A stretch of DNA of 64,000 bases, taken from positions 1,426,001 through 1,490,000 of the forward strand of contig JALQBC010000005.1 of NCBI GenBank assembly GCA_023375675.1, read 5' to 3'. Of this stretch, positions 12,554 to 24,312 are shown in pieces. The notes under the pieces are model-generated. The model had not been told where the DNA came from and made no database searches. It saw only the letters and a program-made list of their open reading frames with translations. This DNA is from Cytospora piceicola. Lineage: Eukaryota > Ascomycota > Sordariomycetes > Diaporthales > Cytosporaceae. Each line of letters starts with the position of its first letter. Positions within the stretch are counted from its first letter, which is position 1. The translations under genes and the position numbers were made by a program.

Positions 12554-14692
12554 TGGAACTGTTTGATCCCGTCACCACCAGCTGTGACAATGTCAGCATC
12601 CACATCAGAATCAACAAGAATGAGGGCTAACTTATCCCCTGGGAAAAAGGGGGGCCGCTGTCTCGCCATTGCTGAAGAGAGAGCAGCCGGGACTGCCCTT
12701 CACGAGCCCGGTCCCTTTCCAAATACAGACCTGATCCCAGAGCGCGACACCTTCATACAGCTGCCATGATGAGAACCGCGTGCAAGGGCCACAGCAGGAC
12801 CGGACAAGTACAAAACTTTGACTCCAACTCGAGATGGGTCCCGTTCCTGCCGCGAGCCAAACAAACAGTCTCACCAGGCGCACCGCAGTCGGCAAACATC
12901 GCCCCGCGAACGCGATCGTGGAGTCCCATGGTCATCACACCCGCAACTCGCCCAAAGCCCGCATCTCAAACGTGCCCAATGATACCCTGTCGTCATAAAC
13001 ACAGCAATGCCGAAATCGCTGCAGGATGCTGTGTCAAGGATTGCCAGCCGCATCAAGTGAACCTCTTTCCGTGTGATCGCACTGCCAGCTTGGACTAGTT
13101 TTTGGATTCCTCTCCACCGAGCTCCGAAGAGCAGCGAAGGAGGGCAAATCACGCACAGACAAAATACATCCTCAAAAACTGCGCTGTCATCTCTCCTGCA
13201 GGCCATTTCTGGTAGCTGAGAGGGAAATGGCCCGACGCCAAGTGGCGAAGAGCAAGGTGTCGGGTGCCCTGACGACTCCTGGGACGAGGCCCATGAGCTC
13301 AGGTTAATGCGCCTGGTCGGACCTCATGCAATGCATGACACATCGGTGGCTATTGCCGTGATGCGACTCTAGCGATTGGAAGCCGATGGAGGAGGAAGCT
13401 TCCGCAGCTCGAAGAGAAGGCCTTTGGGAGCGAGGGTGCCGAGAGCGTTACAACAAGGCGATGATAGTCGGCTCCATGACATTTCTGTTCGAAGCCTTCA
13501 GATCCTTGCTCCCACGTGTCCAGCACAGAGGGATTCCGGCAAGGCGAATCTGAGGCGTAGCCATATAGATGGGAAACGTCTGGAGACCGACCGTACGAAG
13601 CCCATGTTGCGCTCTTCCCTGCTACACCAAAGGAGATGGTAGCCGAAGCATGCCAACATACGAAACAGAACTGCGTCGGCCATCCGTATCCATGAAGGAA
13701 GCCTTCCGAATTATCGCCAGAGTAATCCACTGGGACCAGGGTTCGAAGTCCAGTAGTCGAGACCTATGAGCGACCCTCAGACCAGAGGTTCTTACCATTT
13801 GTGACTCAGAGGAATCAACCCTCACCCGTCCCAAAGAAGGACGTCTGGACCAGCCGTCGCCGCCTTTCCACCCACGATGCCCTGCTCGGCCCATCCACTT
13901 TTCAGCGGCGTGAACGTCGCAGTAGACACCGCGGGTTTAAAGGGCAGCTCAGGCGAACAACGAGCGCAAAACACCGACCGATTAATTAGGGTTAAGTTCC
14001 GAGACCCGTACCCTCGCTGGGACTGGCTTGCCAGTTGCTGACAACCATGGCACAATAAAGCCAAGCGCGGCGATCATCGAGATTCCTGATACAGGTACGA
14101 GATGCGACGTATTGTGGGGGGACGCAGCCCAGCAGAGAGGCCCTTGCGGACAATTCCTTTCGGAAAACGAGAATCGGAGAACTGTAGGGGAGGCGTCGTG
14201 CGAGGTGAAGGGCACACCTTACCTACCTAAGGTGAAAACCCTAGGTAAGGTGGGAATGCGAAAGAGGTTCGGTCCTGGCGCGGATCTGGCAATACTTGAC
14301 GCTCCGCATCTCGCGTATTGCGATGGAGAACCCGACAATTGAAGGTGTCTCAGACAGAGTAACGGGAAATTGAATGGAATTGGTGCGATGATTGAAGCTG
14401 CAAGGCATTGTGAAGCCCAGCGGTGGGACGTAGATGGTTGTGTTGAAGAGAGACTGGGATGGTCTGTTGCTGTTGCCAGGCGCGAGGCGCGACATGTATG
14501 CAGACAAGGGGGGGTGCGCGTCTCGATACGCTAGTCCGAAAAAGGGAATTACACGGACAGGGGTACCTACCCCAGGTACCACAGTACCGGTAGCACCAGA
14601 TCGCGGTTGCATGTGGGGACGGCCGGCTTAGTCATGATTCTCTACCAAATGGAACGGTACGTACTGTGTAGAGTCTTCCACTTACAAAGCAT
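12554..14692. other. Intergenic region
   Basis: About 2.1 kb with no gene I can support. Several open frames of 60-126 codons occur on both strands, but none shows a domain or combines across plausible splice sites. A CCTAGGTA-like palindromic segment lies at about 14218-14250. The final 100 bases are the promoter and leader of the Rtp1-like gene. Confidence 0.45.
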
Positions 14693-17537
14693 ATGGTGAG
14701 ATCTACGAACTTGATATATCTTCACCAAATCAACAACTACATTCATACCCGACTATGCTCCATATCTGAATTTCCAGCGTGATTTGTTTGAAGTCCAACC
14801 CCTGAACCTGGCCGAACTTATCGGCATGGACGAAGTCAAGGGTCGTCAGGCCCTGATCGAGAAGCTCATCGAACTTGGCACAAACGCTACCAAACCTGGC
14901 GTCGACGAGAGCACCCGTCAGGATGGCGAACGGGAATTTAACGAGTTGGTCCAGAAGACGGGGACGTTCGCACTGATACCGGCCCTCAACTTCCTCATCC
15001 AGCCGGGCAAAATACCCCCGGAGTTACGGTCCAAGCTCATGCACGTTTTGACACGCATCCCTCTGAGACCTGACGGCGTGCGGTCGACCGCCGAGTTTGT
15101 CTTCTCTGTGCACCCATCCAACACCGTGAGCTCTGCGGAAGGAGCCGACCCGCAGAAACAGGGTGCGAACATAACTCACGAGGCGCTGAACATGGCTGCA
15201 AAGCTCATTGCATACCCCCCGAAGAGTTCTTCTCCTGGGGAGTGGTACCAGGGAACCGCACCACAGCTGCTTGCGCTCTTAGATGGAAAGGATGGTCCGG
15301 AGCTCATGAAAGTGGCGGCTTATGTGATTGGCTTTGGCATCCTTGGCCGCAAGCACACCGGTGCGCCTGGGACCGCAGGATGGAATGCTGTAGCCGAGCC
15401 GATCCTGAAAGCGATCAATCCATCTATCACCAAGACATCTCACAAAGATAGCCTTGTAGATGTTGGATCTGATGATGTCGTGGACCTCAGCAAAAATACT
15501 GTGCTCGTCAGAACGGATCAACTGGCTCAGGGACTCTTTCGGCTGCAGGCACTTCTGATATCACATCCAAACCCAAGCCTGTCTAAAAGACTACTCCATC
15601 CCGTCATCCTTCCTCTCTGGGCTCTGGCCAGTTGGATTCGTCCTCAGCCTCATTGTGAAGAGAATTACTGCCAGCCGGCCCAGAACCTGCTTAGGATATA
15701 CCTCAAACTCGCTACTGAACCCCAGAGACTACAGACTGTGATCCAGAACCTTCTTTTCAAGGGCAGCACGGACGAAGACCTGCCATGGAATTTTGAAGTA
15801 ACCACCACTGGAGATATTGAGATAATCAGACCCCGACGAGCTCTTAATGGTGGTGTCACGCAATATGAGTGGACCGACATTGATCCCAAGGTCGATTCTC
15901 TAATCGAACTCCTGAAATCCGTTGCCTCACAAGAAGACGTCTCGTCTATCTTCACAGACCTATTCAGCACATGGTTCTCGTCGAACGCCAAAGACAGCAG
16001 CACCGACTTCCTGGTAAAGGAAGAACAAGATAGGCCAGATCCAGTGAATCAGTTGACCCAGATCAAAGTCCTCCAGCAGATGATGGACACATTCCCCTCC
16101 CAATCAGCCTCCGGCTCGGACTCAATCTTGAAGATGGTCGAACCAATACTGGGACAGGGCATCGACAAAGTTGACGATGAGACGATACCAGTAGCCTTGA
16201 GCCTCCTCAACATCGTCGTCACCGCACCAAGCTTCGAAAAGGCCAGGGCGGACCAAGAGACCATACGATCTATAGAATCATCACTTGGGCAAATAAGCAG
16301 GGCAGACGCGGGCGACATTTCAGCAACGGCCAGGAGCCTGTCACTACTCCTGAAGTACCGAGATGAACTGGACGACCCAGAGGACAAACCAATCGCTACT
16401 AACCCCCGGCAAATGGAAGACCGCAAGACGTACGACCTAGCCCTCTCGTACATCACACAGTCGGATTCACCGCCACCTGTGCGCGCGGAGGGCCTCAACC
16501 TCCTACAAACGCTCATAGTGGGGAACAGCCCTGTCCTGGACATCCCGGCAGCACTGGTCCTCCTGTCCTCGCTCCTGCAGGAGGACGAAGACTACATCAT
16601 CCTAAGGGTGGTCAAGATCTACACACAGCTTGCAAACAAGCACCCCAAAACCGTCACCAGCGACCTCCTGGACCACTACGTCGACGCCAACGAGAAAGCG
16701 AGCATCGACACCCGCCTACGCTTCGGCGAGGCCCTGCTGCAAGTCATCGAGCGCCTAGGCGACACATTCACAGGCGAGACGGCAAGCCAGGTCGCCGAGG
16801 CACTGCTAGCAACAGCCGGCAGACGAGGCCACCGGCCCAAGACGGAAGCCAGGCAGGAGAAGGACGAGAGGCTCCGTCAGATGAAGCAGAAGCGCGCCGA
16901 GAAGGAATGGGGCGGGGAGGTGCCCAGCCTCGACGACGACGACGACGAGGACGAAGAGAGCGCCGCCAAGGAGACGGAGAAGGAGAAGGCCGACAAGGAG
17001 CTCCTTACGCAGATCATCAGCGGCTGGGACAGCAAGAAGGGCAGCGAGGACGTCCGGGTCCGCGCCTCGGCCCTGTCCATCCTCGCCGTGGGCATCGAGA
17101 CCAACGTCGCGGGCGTGGGGCCGACCCTGGTCACCGCCAGCGTCGACCTCTCCGCCAACGTGCTCACCATGGAGCCTGGCCCCGAGGCCGGGATCCTGCG
17201 GCGGTCGGCCGTGCTGGTCATCATGGCGTTCGTCAGGGCGCTGAACAGGGCGAGGGAGGCGGGCAGGAGGGTCGGGTTCGGGCTGACGGGGGAGAGCTCC
17301 GCGGACATCAGGAGGGTGCTGAGTTACGTCGCGGATACGGACAACGATGGCCTCGTGAGGCAGCATGCGAGGGATGTGATGGAGAGTCTGGATAATTATA
17401 AGCTTGGGTCGGTCGTGGCCGAGGCCCGGGCCCCGGAAATAGGCCTCACCAGGTTGGCGGGGCTGAGTGTCAACCCTGAGAGAGCAGGACTGGCAGATCG
17501 ATCGAACCCGAGGCCTAGGATAGAGGAGATTGAGTAG
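14693..17537 (+). CDS. Rtp1/TANGO6-like HEAT-repeat protein
   Basis: Large alpha-helical, HEAT-repeat-like protein of about 921 aa. The main exon (14778-17537) is open throughout. C-terminal segments resemble the two conserved regions of the yeast Rtp1 / animal TANGO6 family (LRVVKIYTQLANKHP with LRFGEALLQVIERLG, then RVRASALSILAVGIE). Rtp1 is linked to nuclear import of RNA polymerase II; assignment to this family is by motif memory. An acidic, charged insert (a run of Asp/Glu, then Lys/Glu) lies around residues 715-745. No ATG opens the main exon near its 5' end. A first coding exon of only the ATG at 14693-14695, followed at once by a GTGAGA donor and a CAG acceptor at 14775-14777, gives MRDLFEVQP. 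The alternative is the internal ATG at 14826. Confidence 0.7.
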
Positions 17538-17761
17538 TGCACTGAAAAGATGCAAAAGAACCATCAAAAGTGTTCCTGACTCCATGATATTGTTTTATTT
17601 GGACCCCTTCTATGCTATGTCTCGTGCACCATACACCTGTTATCGAACACCTGCCCACTTTATGTGAACTGAGAGCAGAAACCAATCCAGCTCAAGCATG
17701 GATTCCATCAAAAAACCCAAATACACAAGAGCCCGTCTAATTTCCCCTGTAGTGGGCTTGT

Positions 17762-19648
17762 TTACTCCTTGGCGGCATCGACCTCGGCCTTGGCCGCGGC
17801 AGCCTCCTCCTTGAGCTCCGCCTCAACCTGCTTCCTGACCAGATCCCTCACGGCCTCCCAGCTGTTCTCCACGAAGGCGACCCTCTTCTCCTTGTCCTGC
17901 ATGCCGACGAACTCCTTGGGCAGCACCTTGGCCTCGAAGTCGTAGCCCTCCATGCCGGCGAGCGCCCTGTCGACCGCGTTGGCGAACTTGGCCGGGTGCG
18001 CCGTCGACAGCGAAATGTGCGGCATCTCCTTCCCGGCCCTGTCCATGGACCGCAGCGACGCGGCCACGCCCACCGCCGTGTGCGGGTCCAGGATGTACCC
18101 CAGGCGGCCGTAGAAGTCCTTGATGGTGGCGACCGTCTGCTCGTCGTCGACGCGCTCGCTGTCAAAGTCGCGCTGCGCGCTCATCTGCACCGCCTTGTAC
18201 ACGCCGAAGCCGCCCTTGGCCTTGAGGTCCCGCAGCCAGGCGTCCACCTCCTGCCCGGCCTGCTTCTTGTTCCACTCGTCGTCCATGCCCGCCTCGGCGG
18301 CGAACTCGTACGCCAGGAACCACAGCAGCCGCTCGAAGTTGCTCGACACGAGGATGTCCATGGCCGGGGACAGGGTGCCCCTGACGCCGCTCTCGTCGGC
18401 CTTGACGCCGTCGGCGGCGAGGCCGCCCTGCGCGCCGGCGCCGTAGGCCGGCTTCTTGTCGTACCGGCCCGTGTTCCAGAACCGGTTGAGGATGTCGTTC
18501 TCGTTGGTCGCGATGACGAGCTTCTCGACGGGGAGGCCCATGCGCTGCGCGAAGTAGCCCGCCAGGATGTCGCCGAAGTTGCCCGTGGGCACGACGAACC
18601 GGGCCTTGTCGCCGAGCTTGAAGCCCGAGGCGGCGCCCGACCGGACGAGGGAGAAGTAGGCGTGGAAGTAGTAGACGATCTGGGCGAGGATGCGCGCCCA
18701 GTTGATGGAGTTGACGGCGCCGAGCTTGAGCGTGGCGTTGGTGTCGGGGTCGGCGAAGAGCGCCTTGACGATGTCCTGGCAGTCGTCGAAGGTGCCCGTC
18801 ACGGCGAGGTTGTGCACGTTCTTGTCGAGGACGGTCGTCATCTGGGCCTCCTGGATGTCGCTGACGCGGCCCTTGGGGTGGAGGATGAAGACGGAGACGT
18901 CCTTCTTGCCACGGAGGCCGTAGATGGCTGCGCTGCCCGTGTCGCCGGAGGTCGCGCCGACGACGGTAAGGTGATGCCTGTCTGTTTGTATACGTTAGCC
19001 CCCCATTCCCTTTTGGATCTCCGGCTCCGGCTCCTCTGGCCTCCTCCCCCTGTTGTAACTCTCGTTGTGACTGATGCTCACCTGATCCGACCTTGCCCTC
19101 ATTTTTCCTCGTCAAGAAGTACTCGAACAGGTTTCCGAGGAACTGCAGCGCAACATCCTTGAAGGCGAACGTCGGGCCGTGGAACAGCTCAAGCAGGTAC
19201 AGGTTGTCCTGCAGGTGTCGCAGGGGCGTGGTCTCCTCGTGTCGGAAGGTCGAGTAACTCCGGTCGATAATATCCTTGAGGTCTTCGGATGGTATCTCGG
19301 AGGGAGAGATGTATAGGGATAGGATCTTGTGGGACAGCTCGGGGAAGGAGAGGTCCTTCCAGTCTTGCCAGCCCGCGGCAGAGGGGATCTCCTCAGGGAT
19401 GTACAAGCCGCCATCGTTAGCGAGACCCTTGAGGACGACGTCCTCGAAGGAGAACTGCACAAAGTAGGAAGGTCAGTCGAGTTCAGTCGGGCCCGAACCC
19501 CAAGATGCTGCGGGAGATGTGTGTCTAGAACACAGAGCGGCCGGACTGTACGTACGTCGTTGTCCTCGCCACGGGTGCTCAGATACCGCTGGGAGGGGGT
19601 ATGGGTGCCGTTAGAGGCACCACCGTTGGTTGCTTCGCCGTCAGACAT
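17762..19648 (-). CDS. THR4: Threonine synthase
   Basis: Pyridoxal-phosphate enzyme that converts O-phosphohomoserine to threonine, the last step of threonine synthesis, in the cytosol. 561 aa from three exons on the minus strand: 19648-19556, 19454-19082 and 18981-17762. Phases are consistent, and the joins give the family sequences STRGED-ND/FSFEDVVLKG and S/DRHHLTVVGATSGDTGSAA. The PLP-binding lysine is Lys130 in the HGPTFAFKD motif, and the phosphate-binding GATSGDTG loop is present. The C-terminus ends in an Ala/Glu/Lys-rich tail that is probably dispensable. Conserved fungal threonine synthase throughout; nothing appears broken. Confidence 0.95.
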
Positions 19649-20184
19649 GATGCCTTTCAAAATGAGGATATGATTGTATCACCCTGCTGAGGATAGGATC
19701 TCAACCCAGTCAACTTTATGGCGAACGTAGAGAGGATGGTGTTGAGTTCGACAATGCCCCGCCATGATTCACGCTGGAGAAAATCCACTGCAGTCATAGT
19801 CATGGTTCACCGAGCGGCTTCGGCCCCGCGCCGCCGAGTAGGAAATTTCCGCCCGCTCGAGCGGCACAGGTCCGCACAATCGCGGCGTACTATTACTAAG
19901 TACCGATCCGCGTAGATAAGCGGCATGTCGTTCAATGCAAGAGCGGCACATGGCTTACCATGCATGCATATGTACCAAGTAAATTAAGGAATGTATTCGT
20001 CCGGCTGCTTATTGGAGGAGCTCATCATGGCGAACGTCTTCACTACTGCAGGCCCATGCGGCCTATACTACACGGCATTGTGCTCATAATCCATTGAAAA
20101 AGAGGTCATGTCGTCGGATTCCGAGTATGAGCGAGGCCAACCCCCGATAAGAACTCGAACCGAATGAGAACCATGGACTAGTCA
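19649..20184. other. Intergenic region between two minus-strand genes
   Basis: Promoter of the threonine synthase gene plus the 3' flank of the AT-hook gene. No open frame with a recognisable product was seen. Confidence 0.5.
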
Positions 20185-22804
20185 TTACTTGCGAATGATC
20201 TTCAGCAGAGGAGCGATCCTCGACCTCTTGCTCAACCCGACCCTAAGCGGTACCTTACCCTGCCCTTGGCCGGTGGTGCTTGAGGCCGACTTCGGAGGCT
20301 CCTTGGCCTTCGCCTCTGGTGTTACCTCTTTCTCCTTTGTAGAGGTGTTACTGATGTCTTGAAGAGGCATGCGAGATGCATCTGCTTCCTCGACTTCACT
20401 ATTCGGATCCTGGGCGTTGTCGCCCCCTTCTTCAACCTCATCCTCGACAGCTGCACGTGGCTCTTCTACAACCTTCTTCTTTCGCCCCCTCTTGGATGGA
20501 GCTTTCTTTGTCTCATCAATTGTGTCCACAGGCTCACTTGGTGGAACGTCTTCTGCATCAAGTTCGGCTGGCTCCTCCTCGGGGGCTATGGGTGCCTCTT
20601 CCACTACTTTCTTCTTGCGACCCCTCTTTGACGGAGCCTTCGCAGGCACAGGCGCTTCATGCACAGGTGCAGCTGGTAGGTACTCCTCAGCAACGGAATC
20701 GTCCTCCGCGACGTGGGGAACGTTTTCCACTTCGTATGCGAACGAGATGTCATCGTCGGTTTCGGCTGCAGGTGCCAGTTGCACGGCCTCTGACTTCTTT
20801 GGTCGACCCCTCTTCCTCTTTGCCGGTAGAATTGTTGCAGGAGGTTCTTGCGCATCGGTGTCCTGTGCTGGAGCCAACGCCTCCTCACTTATTGGCTCCT
20901 TCTTCTTCCTTCCTCTCTTCTTGGGTTGTGGTGCCTCCTCCGGATTAGGTACAAGAGTGCTCATCGGCTGGCTTGGGCGACCACGACCTCTAGTCCGTGA
21001 TACCTGCGCATTTCGAGCCATGTGGTCAGAGATCACCTCTTGACGAAGTTCTCTGGGCAATGCGGCCAGATAATCAGGATCTATTCCTTCGATGGTCTCG
21101 ACTTCTCCCCGCGGCGCCTGCTGTCCCGATGAAATGAGGACCGGTTCCGCACTTTCCATGCCTCCTGAGCTAACTGGCCCGGGCGGGCATGTGTCCGGCA
21201 TTGACTGCCCCGGTGTAACCTCCTCCGCATCTTCCTGCACTGCCCTTGATCTTCTTCGACTTTGTCTGGGTTTGTAAGTTTCCCGGTGAGCTCCTATCTT
21301 ATCGGAGTCCCAGGAGTCCTCTTGGGCCACATCAACATGCTGCCCTGTTTTCAGACGTTTCTTCGCACTTCCAGAATCACCGGCTAGGGTACGTCCTTCA
21401 TGAACCTCATATGGATCAGGCCCGGTCCTTCTTCTACTTGGCCTGGGTACGTATTGCTCCTGAGGGATACCGATATCGTCAGAATCCCAGGCGTCATCCT
21501 GAGCGAGTTCATCATCCGCATCCCCACCTCTTCGACGCTTCGGTTTGGGGAGCGTCTGATCTGGAGAGTGCGAACTGAGCTCGTCTGGTGATGAATGAGG
21601 CTGCGAACTGGTTAGCGATCGTATGTACAAGAAGTATCGTTATTCTTACCAGTATAGCATCCGTGCCAGTAATATTTGCCCTCTGGCGAATAGATGCCAT
21701 CGTGCCGGAAGAACCTCGATCGCCAGTCTCTTGCAGGTCTGGGAAATTGGGAGTCGAGCAATAAATACTTGGCGTTGTGTATGCGATGGTAGCCTCGCTA
21801 CTGCGAATCTGCTGAACCTGTGTCTGGGCCTGTGGTACTGGGAACGAACTCCCATGCTTTTCCTCCCTTTCGTGATCAGACGAGCCGCTGACCCGCACAT
21901 ATTCCTGCTTCTGACTGGCTGTGAGACGGCTTGGCGGCGCAATGAAGAAGGAGGCCGGTGGGTGCTCGATTGCACTCTGTTCCTCCTTGTAAGTGTCAGG
22001 AACTGTGCCGCCCGAGCCCTCGTTGCCCACGCGTGCTTCTGCCGGCGACTCATTTACATCAGCTGTCCTAGGGATGACCAATAGGTCCACATCCTCTGGA
22101 ATCTGCGCCAGACTCTGCTGAGTGCCGCTCTTACGCTTCTTCCTCGAGGGTCGTGCCGATTCGTCCTCATCGCGCGGCTGTGTGGTCAGGCCTCCATCCT
22201 GCGAGGACGGGTGTGCCGGGCTAGAGCTCACAGCTGTCTTCGCCGGTGTCACAATCTCCCCCCTTTTCCGCTTGCTGAAGCTTTTGGTGACTTTTGCCTT
22301 CCTCTTTGGGGTACTGGTTTCCGCAGCGTCTCCTTCTTCATTGCTGCTCGGAAAATCGTAGACATCCCTCGGCAGGCTAGGAACTGCATTCCTTGGAGTC
22401 GTGACCTGAGTAAGACTGGTAAAATCCGCTCTTTCCACCCTGTTCACACCCTTCGCGCTTTTCAAAGTCGGGTCGGTAAGTGACGACGAGTTGTCCTTAG
22501 CATTTCGACTCGAGCTCTTGAGCCTATCGGACGAGCCCATGTTTCTAGGGCCGTCCCTCGCCGAATCAGGAACGACTTCGGCATCAAGGACCTGCTGCTC
22601 GTCGTAGACCTTTCGGAAGAAGTCAGGGTCCGTCGAACGCGTCTCGCTGATGTCCATTACGTGCTGCAGCTGTCCCGTTGCATCGATGGCCTCTCCTTCC
22701 AATGCAACGTCGGCATTGGTTGCATGTCCCTGGAATGGGCTGTTGAGCGGGCTCAAGCCGGCATCTTCATCCTCGGAATCGTAGATGACCTTGCGATCCG
22801 GCAT
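20185..22804 (-). CDS. AT-hook protein with ubiquitin-binding-like motif
   Basis: Probable nuclear, DNA-binding protein of 856 aa, mostly disordered. Two exons: 22804-21650 and 21600-20185, joined in phase 0 (GTAAGA donor; CAG acceptor at 21601-21603 just after a CTAAC). The N-terminus (MPDRKVIYDSEDED) is acidic. The C-terminal half has four AT-hook-like cores: KKRGRKKKE, KRKRGRPKK and two SKRGRKKKVVEE copies. Before them lie two related repeats of the form WDSD-x-IG followed by a Y-x-PR-x-SRRR end. A segment DPDYLAALPRELRQEVI resembles the ubiquitin-binding motif (LP core) of Rev1 and HUWE1. I do not recognise a named orthologue; a role in chromatin or DNA repair is an inference from these motifs. 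A second ATG lies one codon upstream (22807). Confidence 0.75.
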
Positions 22805-23721
22805 CATTGCTATGTGTGCAATAGCACATCGTTGAAGTCGAGTACAGCAATCTGAGTTGGTGGTAGTGGTGTTGCAGTTCGAGTTCAGACGCGTCATTCC
22901 TAAATTGAGACGCGTCGCTGGGGTGTGTCAGGGTTAGGGTCTCAGAAGGACACCCACCCCCGCCCAGGAAGCCAGCCGTCGTTCCAGGTTAAGCACGGGC
23001 CCGCACCTATCACATCCATCCCAAAGCTACAATCATGGTTCAAGTTCAGGTCAAGCATATGATGCAGGGGTGTACACGCCGGGAATATTCACTGGCATAT
23101 AACGGCTCTGATACAATATCAAACACATACGACCATAGGTAGAAGAAAATTCGGGATCCCGTCCGCTCTCCCATAGACAAGCTTCTGACCGCTGGATTAG
23201 TAGTTGGGTCGGTGACGACCAGCGAATACCCGGTGTTGTATGTTTTTTGCTCCTTTTTGTTTCCCTTCCCTCTCCTGGACCCACTTCCGAGATGTCTTGG
23301 ACTATATCATCGTGAAGATATGTGTGATCATCCTTGGTATCCCTCTTTCTCTGACATATTGGCCTTACTCTTTGAAGAAGCTCTGTGAGCGGTAAGTAGA
23401 GGGCTGCACTCTCGAACTACTTCAAACTGCCCAGGCTTCTGAATTTGCTGAAGGGGAATACGGGGTCAACAGGTGCCCACTGGGGGAATGTAGGTGGATT
23501 AAGACTAGTCGTTCGTTGAATCGTACATACACAGGCACATACTGTGTATGTCTCCTGTGGACTTGCGGGTCCATCGTGGAAAGGACCGTGTGTTACAACC
23601 TCTGCTCGTCCAAAACCTCTTGTTAAACCGTATATCCCGTGGGCAACGTCAACTGGTGAAGACCACATGCAGCAACTTCCCATTGTCTATTCATGACACA
23701 ACATGCAAGAGATCCCACATT
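22805..23721. other. Intergenic region with dispersed repeat copy A
   Basis: Apart from the dispersed repeat at about 23101-23238, described separately, I see no gene. It separates the promoter of the AT-hook gene from the 3' end of the macrodomain gene. Confidence 0.5.
23101..23238 (-). repeat. Dispersed repeat, copy A (inverted relative to 36.8 kb)
   Basis: The 48 bases at 23191-23238 are the exact reverse complement of 36827-36874. Similarity continues with scattered mismatches for about 90 bases to one side (23101-23190 against 36875-36964), including the shared stretches GCTTGTCTA, AGAGCGGACGGGAT and CCGAATTTTC. Two copies in opposite orientation about 13.6 kb apart suggest a mobile-element relic or a duplicated fragment. 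No coding potential was seen in it. Confidence 0.8.
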
Positions 23722-24312
23722 CTAAAGAGGTGTCATCACGTACCATCTCCCTTCCCACCCATCGAACACCTCCTCGATTATCTCCTCTGTTCTCTCCCAA
23801 GGGATCAGAAAACTGCCCGAATTGATCCGCGGCGACCACACCACAATTTCCTTCTGCCGCTCCATTCCCAACTGCTCCAACTGCGCGCGGAAGTCCCGTA
23901 GTGCCGACTGGGTCTGCTCGAGCACGAGGTCCTTCGTATCCAAGCCTGCTTTTCCCTTGGACTGCCTGCCGTAGCCACGACTGGTCCGGAGACACACGAT
24001 GGAAAAGGGCGCCCTGCTGGAAACGACACTGGGGGGTATGACATGGCATGTCCCGACGAGGGAGTCCAGCTCGTCTTTATTAGGATATTCACCGGGTGGG
24101 CTGCTCTCGCGGCAGCTGTCCCTGTCGTCCTCAAACGCACTTGGGAATTGCTCCCTCAGCGCCTTTGCTATGCCGGCCCCCCATATCCCGAGGCAGTTGG
24201 TCGCATGGAGGAAAAAGGTCGTGCTGGCATGGTCTGGGGAAGACGGTATGGAGGTGACGGATGATATGGGCGAGTGAGTCACCTTGAACATGGTCAGATT
24301 CTCCCTGCTCAT
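23722..24312 (-). CDS. POA1: ADP-ribose 1''-phosphate phosphatase (macrodomain)
   Basis: Single-exon 196-aa macrodomain protein related to yeast Poa1, which removes the phosphate from ADP-ribose 1''-phosphate, a by-product of tRNA splicing. The diagnostic ADP-ribose-binding region reads LHATNCLGIWGAGIAKAL, followed by a second conserved patch SPRINSGSFLIPWERTEEII near the C-terminus. The usual macrodomain Asn-Gly-Gly region is here GIWGAG, as in Poa1-type proteins. The start at 24312 gives MSRENLTMFKVTHS; an internal Met (residue 8) is an alternative. The protein is probably cytosolic or nuclear. Confidence 0.8.
   Translation of the reverse strand: MSRENLTMFKVTHSPISSVTSIPSSPDHASTTFFLHATNCLGIWGAGIAKALREQFPSAFEDDRDSCRESSPPGEYPNKDELDSLVGTCHVIPPSVVSSRAPFSIVCLRTSRGYGRQSKGKAGLDTKDLVLEQTQSALRDFRAQLEQLGMERQKEIVVWSPRINSGSFLIPWERTEEIIEEVFDGWEGRWYVMTPL

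Noticed and set aside
18162..19460. 432-codon minus-strand frame overlapping threonine synthase
   Set aside because: Only its first part is threonine synthase exon 2. It then reads through an intron and continues out of frame as Arg/Gly-rich sequence.
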